DNA of 64,000 nucleotides from Heterohyrax brucei. Taxonomy: Eukaryota; Chordata; Mammalia; Hyracoidea; Procaviidae. The stretch is taken from the NCBI GenBank assembly GCA_028571685.1, contig CM053166.1:57560111-57624110 (forward strand), read 5' to 3'. Below are positions 59,087 to 64,000 of this stretch, one piece after another. Each line of letters starts with the position of its first letter. Position 1 is the stretch's first letter. The notes below the pieces were generated by a model. That model worked only from the letters and a program-made list of their open reading frames with translations, had not been told where the DNA came from and did no database searches. The translations under genes were made by a program, and so were the position numbers.

Positions 59087-60355
59087 TCAAGATGGCAGAG
59101 TAGTCAGATGCTTCCTGTGATCCGTCTAACAACAAAGGCCCCAAAGAAGAAATGAATCAATTATATTTGATGTTCTAGGAGCCCTAAACATCAAAGTGAA
59201 AGTTGAGAAGTTGGACGGAGTGAAGGGAAAGGGAGAGTAGGTCCAGAAGAATCTAGGACCAGACAGACCTGACCTGCCAGGAATTGCTTGCAGCCACTGT
59301 GGTGAACAGATAAGTGGTATTTGGAGGGTGACCTCCTCAGAGGAGAGACAGAGCAGAGTCCACTTGCACCTCCCAAACCACTGAAAAACTGCAATAGATC
59401 ATCAAACCTAACTGGCTTGTGTCTAACCTACCACGCACAGATCTAAATCTTCCCTTTGGAATAAACCTCTCTCCTTTTTCCCAGAACCTCCCCCAACCTT
59501 CTCTGCACTGCCCCTGGGTTTGAAGTCTGACGCCATTACCTGAGCTGGAAGTAAACCTCCTTATGCCCAGCCTGAGCCATTCTCCTAACTCAGAAGGGTA
59601 ACAATTAACCAAATTGGAGGAGGTGGGGTGGGAATCTGCTGAATTCCCTGAGCTGGAAATTCAGGGCAGAAACAGTTCCTTAACCTAGACTCAGACATAA
59701 GGGGACACACCACCCCACAGACACTCAGGCATGACTGTTGGCTCCCCACCATTCTCAGCACATGCAGACAGATATTTATGACTACCCTAATCACCTCTGC
59801 CCAGCTAGGATACTAGAGGAGAGCCTGTACTACACACTTGGTGACTGAATATCTGGACACCTGAGCCGAATCCATTCAACAAAAGTAAAATGGACTCTCG
59901 AGCTCCCGTGTCTAGTAATAGCCCTAATCACCTGGTGACAGGGCATTAGAGCTTGAAAGGCACCGATAACAAAACCAGCACAAGTGACCAGCATATTTGG
60001 GCATTTCAAAATAAAACAAGAAGCTAGAACACAGTAAACAAACAAAATAAATTCAACAACTTACTGATGGCTTGGAGGTGACAGTCAGTATAAAATCACT
60101 CAAAGAGGCATACCAAAATGGCTTCAGAAAGCTCCTGAAACAAAGAATCAAGAAATTTTCCAGTTGAAGAGAACTTCCTGGAATTATCAGAGGTAGAATA
60201 CAATAGATTAATATTCTGAACTCTTCAAGAGCAAGAAGGAAATGAGGCAAAATGAAGCAGAGTATAATGACAAACTGAACAGGCTCGAAGTAAACATAGA
60301 GAGACAGGAATTGGAAATTCAGAAAATTAATACTAAAATTACAGAATTAGACAAC

Positions 60356-60850
60356 TGTTGTGGATAGAATTGTCCCTCCAAAAATATGTGTGTAGCAATT
60401 GGCTAGGCCCAGATTCTCCGTGTAGTATGATATTCTTTTATTTTGTAAATCCTTCCTCCATGATGTTAATGAGGGAGAATGGGTGGCAGTTGTGTTTTGG
60501 GGGCAGGGCTCAATGTGTAAGATTATATTGTGCCTTGAGGCAATCTCTGGAGATACCAAAGAAAAAAGTTATCAGAAAGACTTGGGGACCTTCTACCACC
60601 AAGAAAGTAGTGCCAGGAGCACAGCACATCCTTCAGAGAGGACTTGGGGTCCCAGTACTCAGAAGCTCCCAGTCCATGGTAACCCTGATGACAAGGACCT
60701 TCATCCAGAGCCAACAGAGAAAGGCTTCCCTGGAGCTGAAGAGCTGAATTTGGACTTGTAGCTAACTGGACTGTAACAGAATAAAATTCTTCTTTTTAAG
60801 GCCATCCACTTGTCATATTTCAGTTATAGCAGTACTAGATGACTAACACA
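60356..60850 (+). mobile_element. MaLR-type solo LTR
   Basis: 495 bases, tgttgtggatagaattgtcc to gatgactaacaca, with acaac on both sides (60351-60355, 60851-60855). Confidence 0.88.
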
Positions 60851-61112
60851 ACAACTCAATAGAAAGAAAAATAAGCAGAATTGAAGTAATGGAAGGTTGA
60901 ATTAGTGAGACTGAAGATAAAGCATGTGAATATCAAAATATTTGAGGAAAAATCAGATAAAAGAAGTTTAAAAAAACTAGAAACACTAAGACATATGTAG
61001 GACTGTATCAACAGGAATAATCTACCAGTGACTGGAGTGCCAGAAGAGCAGAAGGAATAACAGAAAATACAGAGGGAATTATTGAAAATTTGCTGACAGA
61101 AAGCTTGCCTGA

Positions 61113-62831
61113 TGTCATGGATTGAACTGTGTCACCCCAAAAACACGTGCAGCAATTTGGCTAGGCCATGATTTCTGGTAATTGTGTGATGTTTCTATAT
61201 CTTGTATACCCTGCCTCTATGATTTTCCTGAGGGAGGATGGGCAGCAGTTATATTGGTGGGGCAGGATTCAATTTGTAAGATTATACTGTGCCTTAAGGT
61301 GAAGTCTTGGGATATAAAGGAAAGCGAAGCAAGTAGATGTTTGAGACCTCATATCACCAAGAAAGCAGTGCCAGGAGAAGTGTGTGTCCTTTGGGCTTGG
61401 GAGTTTCTGAGCCTCAGATGCTTCCAGTCTAGGGGAAGATTGGACACAGGACCTTCTGCCAGAGCCAACAGAGGAAGCTTTCCCCCAGAGCTGACTCTCT
61501 GAATTGACTTGTAACCTTCTGGACTGTGACAACATGAACTTCTCTTTGTTAAAGCCATCCACTTGTGGTACTTCTGCTATAGCAGCAGTAGATGACTAAA
61601 ACAGAATTTTGGGCTGAGAGTGGGGTGCTGCTCTAACAGGTACCTAAAATGTGGAAGCAGTTTGAAACTGCGAGTGGATAGAATACTCAGAAGGAACTAA
61701 GGAGAACTATTAACACTGGAGAAGGTGCAGCTAATAAGAAGCACAAGAAGCAAATGGGCAACACAGAACCAGGCCAGTATGAGACAGCACTGGGGCTGAA
61801 CCATAGAGTAAAAGAGTTGAGTACCTGAGTGCAGGAGGCTTCCTGGTGGAGTAGGGTGCTCCTGGGCACTTACTGCTGAAGCTAAAGAACTTTAGAACAC
61901 TTGCCCTTGTAGGACAGATAAAAAGGCCTGAGGCCAGCACCAAGAGGCTACAGGAAGGAGAAGTTGAAGAAACAAGGATCATGAGACATTGAACTGCCTC
62001 AGTCTCAAAAGATATGGCCATGACCTCAGGAGTCTCTAAGGGGGGAGCCATAACCTCTGGAGATTCAAAGTGTGGGGCTACAACTTCCTAAGTTTCAAAG
62101 AGTCAGATATTTTCCTACTCAACTGCAGAGTGTGGGGCTGCTGTTCATGAGTGCCAGTGGGATGGCTCCAGATCCACTATCCAAAGCTGAGGGGGCAAGA
62201 TGCCATGCCCAAGGGGCAGGAGACGGGATCTGCTGGAGTTGAGGTGGTGAGATCTCCAGTCAGTTCGGCTGGGAAAATGGTACACCTAAAGCCAAGGAAG
62301 GAGTGTTGCTGTCCCAGTGGGCCTGGAAGGTGGAGTTATACTCCAGGGCTGAGGGGTCTCCGCTCAGAATCTGGAAGTGTGGTCAATACCTAGAGTCTTG
62401 AGGGCAGGGCCATTGCGTAAAATGCCTCAGAGAATTGATGATTATTTTCAAAATCTTGAGGCTGGCGTAACGTGCTCTGTTGATGGCCTTGTCTGTTATC
62501 CCTTCTTTCCCTGAAATCTCTCCCACTTGTAATGGAAATGTCTGGCTTATGCCAACTGTTCTGTCATTGTATCTTTAGAAGCAGAGAACTTATGTTCTCG
62601 ATTTCACAGTCAAAGCTGAATTTCTGGATTGTTGACTTCGACTTAAGGCTTTTGCTATGCTAGGGTGACTGTGTTTTACATGTTGCAAGAATGTGACTTT
62701 GGGGCAAGGGTGGAATGTTGTTGGTTGAAATGTGCCCTTCCAAAAAATATGTGTAGCAATTTGGCTATGCCGAGATTTCTGGTAATGTATGATGTTCCTG
62801 TATGTTGTAAACTCTGTCTCTATAACGTTAA
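61113..62831 (+). mobile_element. MaLR element with internal region, cut 3' LTR
   Basis: 5' LTR 61113-61603 (tgtcatggattgaactgtgt ... gactaaaaca). The internal region is 61604-62715, starting ttttgggctgagagtggggt, the usual MaLR start. A 3' LTR of only about 115 bases follows (62716-62831). L1 sequence continues on both sides (gcctgat / attatgaaagttgag), so the 3' LTR end has been lost. This element identifies the solo LTR family as MaLR. No open frame of note remains in the internal region. Confidence 0.8.
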
Positions 62832-64000
62832 TATTATGAAAGTTGAGAAGCTATCCAGCCAAAATACTCATCAAACTCTAAATGAGGTAGATCCTAAAAG
62901 AAAGATACCAAGGCATATTATAATCAAACTTGGCAAAATTAAGGATAAGGAGGCAATTTGAAAAGTTGCTAGAGATAAACAAAAAATAACCTACAAGGGA
63001 GTCAATAAGACTGATCTCAGACTAGTCAACAGAAACCATGTAGGCAAGAAGGTAAGTCGATGACATACACAAAACCCTGAATGAAAAAAATTGTCAACTA
63101 GGAATTATATATCCAGTAAATATGTCTGACAAATATGATAGACAAATTAGAACATTTCCAGATAAACAGAAATTTAGGGAATTTGCAAGAAACAAACCAA
63201 AATTACAAGAATTATACTAAAGCGAGTCCTTTGGTTAGAAAATCAATTCATCAGATACCAACCCAAGGCTAGAACACTGAACAGAACAACCAGATATCAA
63301 CCCAAGTAGGGAAATCACAAAAATAAATCGAAGGTAAAACACTGATAATAGGGGAACAGAGATGTCATTATATAAACATTATAACAAAAAACAGGGACTT
63401 AAAAAATGTAGTTATAGATCTTTCATGTCGAGAAGTCAATATAAAGACATCAAAGACTGGTTTAAATTTGGAAAAACAGGAATAATATTAAGGTAACCAC
63501 AAAGGAAATCATCAATTCTAGAGATCAAAGTAAAAAATAAGAAAAACGTGAAGTCTCACCAAATACAAATCCACCAACAATTAAAAAGATGAAAACATAT
63601 CAAAACAAAGAAAACTCAGCACAGAAAACTAAGTGAAACAAAGAAAGTGACTGCAATGTACAAAAAAAGACATTGAAATGACAACAATAAACTCATATCT
63701 ATCAATAATTATGCTGAATGTAAATAGCTTAAATGTACAAATAAACAGAAGGTGGCAGATTGAATTTAAGAAAACAGGCTCCATCTATACGCTGCCTACA
63801 GGATATACACCTTAGACTTAAAAACATGAACAAGCTAAAACTCAAAAGTTGGAAAAAAATACATCAAACAAACAACATCCTAAAAAGAACAAGAGTGGAA
63901 ACCTCTGATAAAACGAACTTTAAAGTAAAATCCACCACACTGGTTAAAGAAGGACACTGTAAACTGATTAAAGGATCAGTACTTCAGGCAGACATAACCA

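Larger units (their letters stand above)
59087..64000 (+). mobile_element. L1 LINE from 5' end into ORF2, runs off window
   Basis: Begins tgtaggaagcagggtcaaga. 5' UTR to about 60110; ORF1 relic 60115-63230 split by two MaLR insertions; ORF2 endonuclease starts at about 63677 (NSYLSIIMLNVNS-like). Stops occur throughout. Confidence 0.78.

Noticed and set aside
1..64000. Host protein-coding exons
   Set aside because: No exon-like conserved frames with splice sites were recognised; the longer frames are transposon or proviral, and the rest are short chance frames in repeats.

Overview
The window looks like intergenic DNA from an afrotherian mammal, most likely an elephant. The evidence is many copies of a tRNA-derived SINE of the AfroSINE type, its partner RTE-class LINE with the same 3' end (tail core gactcgacggcac), and L1 elements sharing one distinctive 3' UTR. 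I see no host gene with exons. The only host-derived coding sequence is a broken RPL12 retrocopy near 55.0-55.4 kb. No tRNA, rRNA or CRISPR was recognised. Almost everything is transposable elements inserted into each other, and 5-bp target duplications often let the insertion order be read.

Region 1 (1-22.3 kb) holds two ERV-L (class III) proviruses with tRNA-Leu(UAA) primer sites, gag-pro-pol, a dUTPase after integrase and no env. They lie head-on: copy 1 on + (1986-8243) and copy 2 on - (11603-17665). The flanks are swapped between them. The L1 broken by copy 1 resumes beside copy 2, the RTE broken by copy 2 resumes beside copy 1, and the 5-bp duplications cross-match as reverse complements. 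The 3.4-kb interval 8244-11602 therefore appears to have been inverted by recombination between the two proviruses.

Region 2 (22.3-27.4 kb) is an old L1 split by a stack of MaLR-type LTRs and AfroSINEs up to four layers deep.

Region 3 (27.4-42 kb) is an RTE LINE broken by two L1s. The first L1 contains a class I provirus (28491-33469, - strand, tRNA-Phe-like primer site) with gag, protease and env relics but no pol; an L1 tail lies where pol should be. A MaLR LTR sits further along the same L1. A second RTE copy, inserted in an older L1 fragment, and a MER5-like DNA transposon follow.

Region 4 (42-54.1 kb) is an RTE of near full length on -, split by a 7.7-kb L1 that has its 5' UTR, both reading frames (broken) and its 3' UTR. 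That L1 carries a small second L1 with a perfect 15-bp duplication and a probable 3' transduction. A 22-bp minisatellite, itself split by a MaLR LTR, lies beyond the RTE.

Region 5 (54.1-64 kb) has an unassigned stretch, the RPL12 pseudogene and two further L1s separated by an RTE fragment. Three MaLR insertions lie in these L1s; one keeps its internal region.

All transposon and proviral reading frames are interrupted. The longest intact stretches are the integrase-tail/dUTPase frames of both ERV-L copies and the transmembrane-subunit frame of the class I provirus. Boundaries come from reading by eye and are usually good to a few bases where a target duplication is quoted, and to tens of bases elsewhere.
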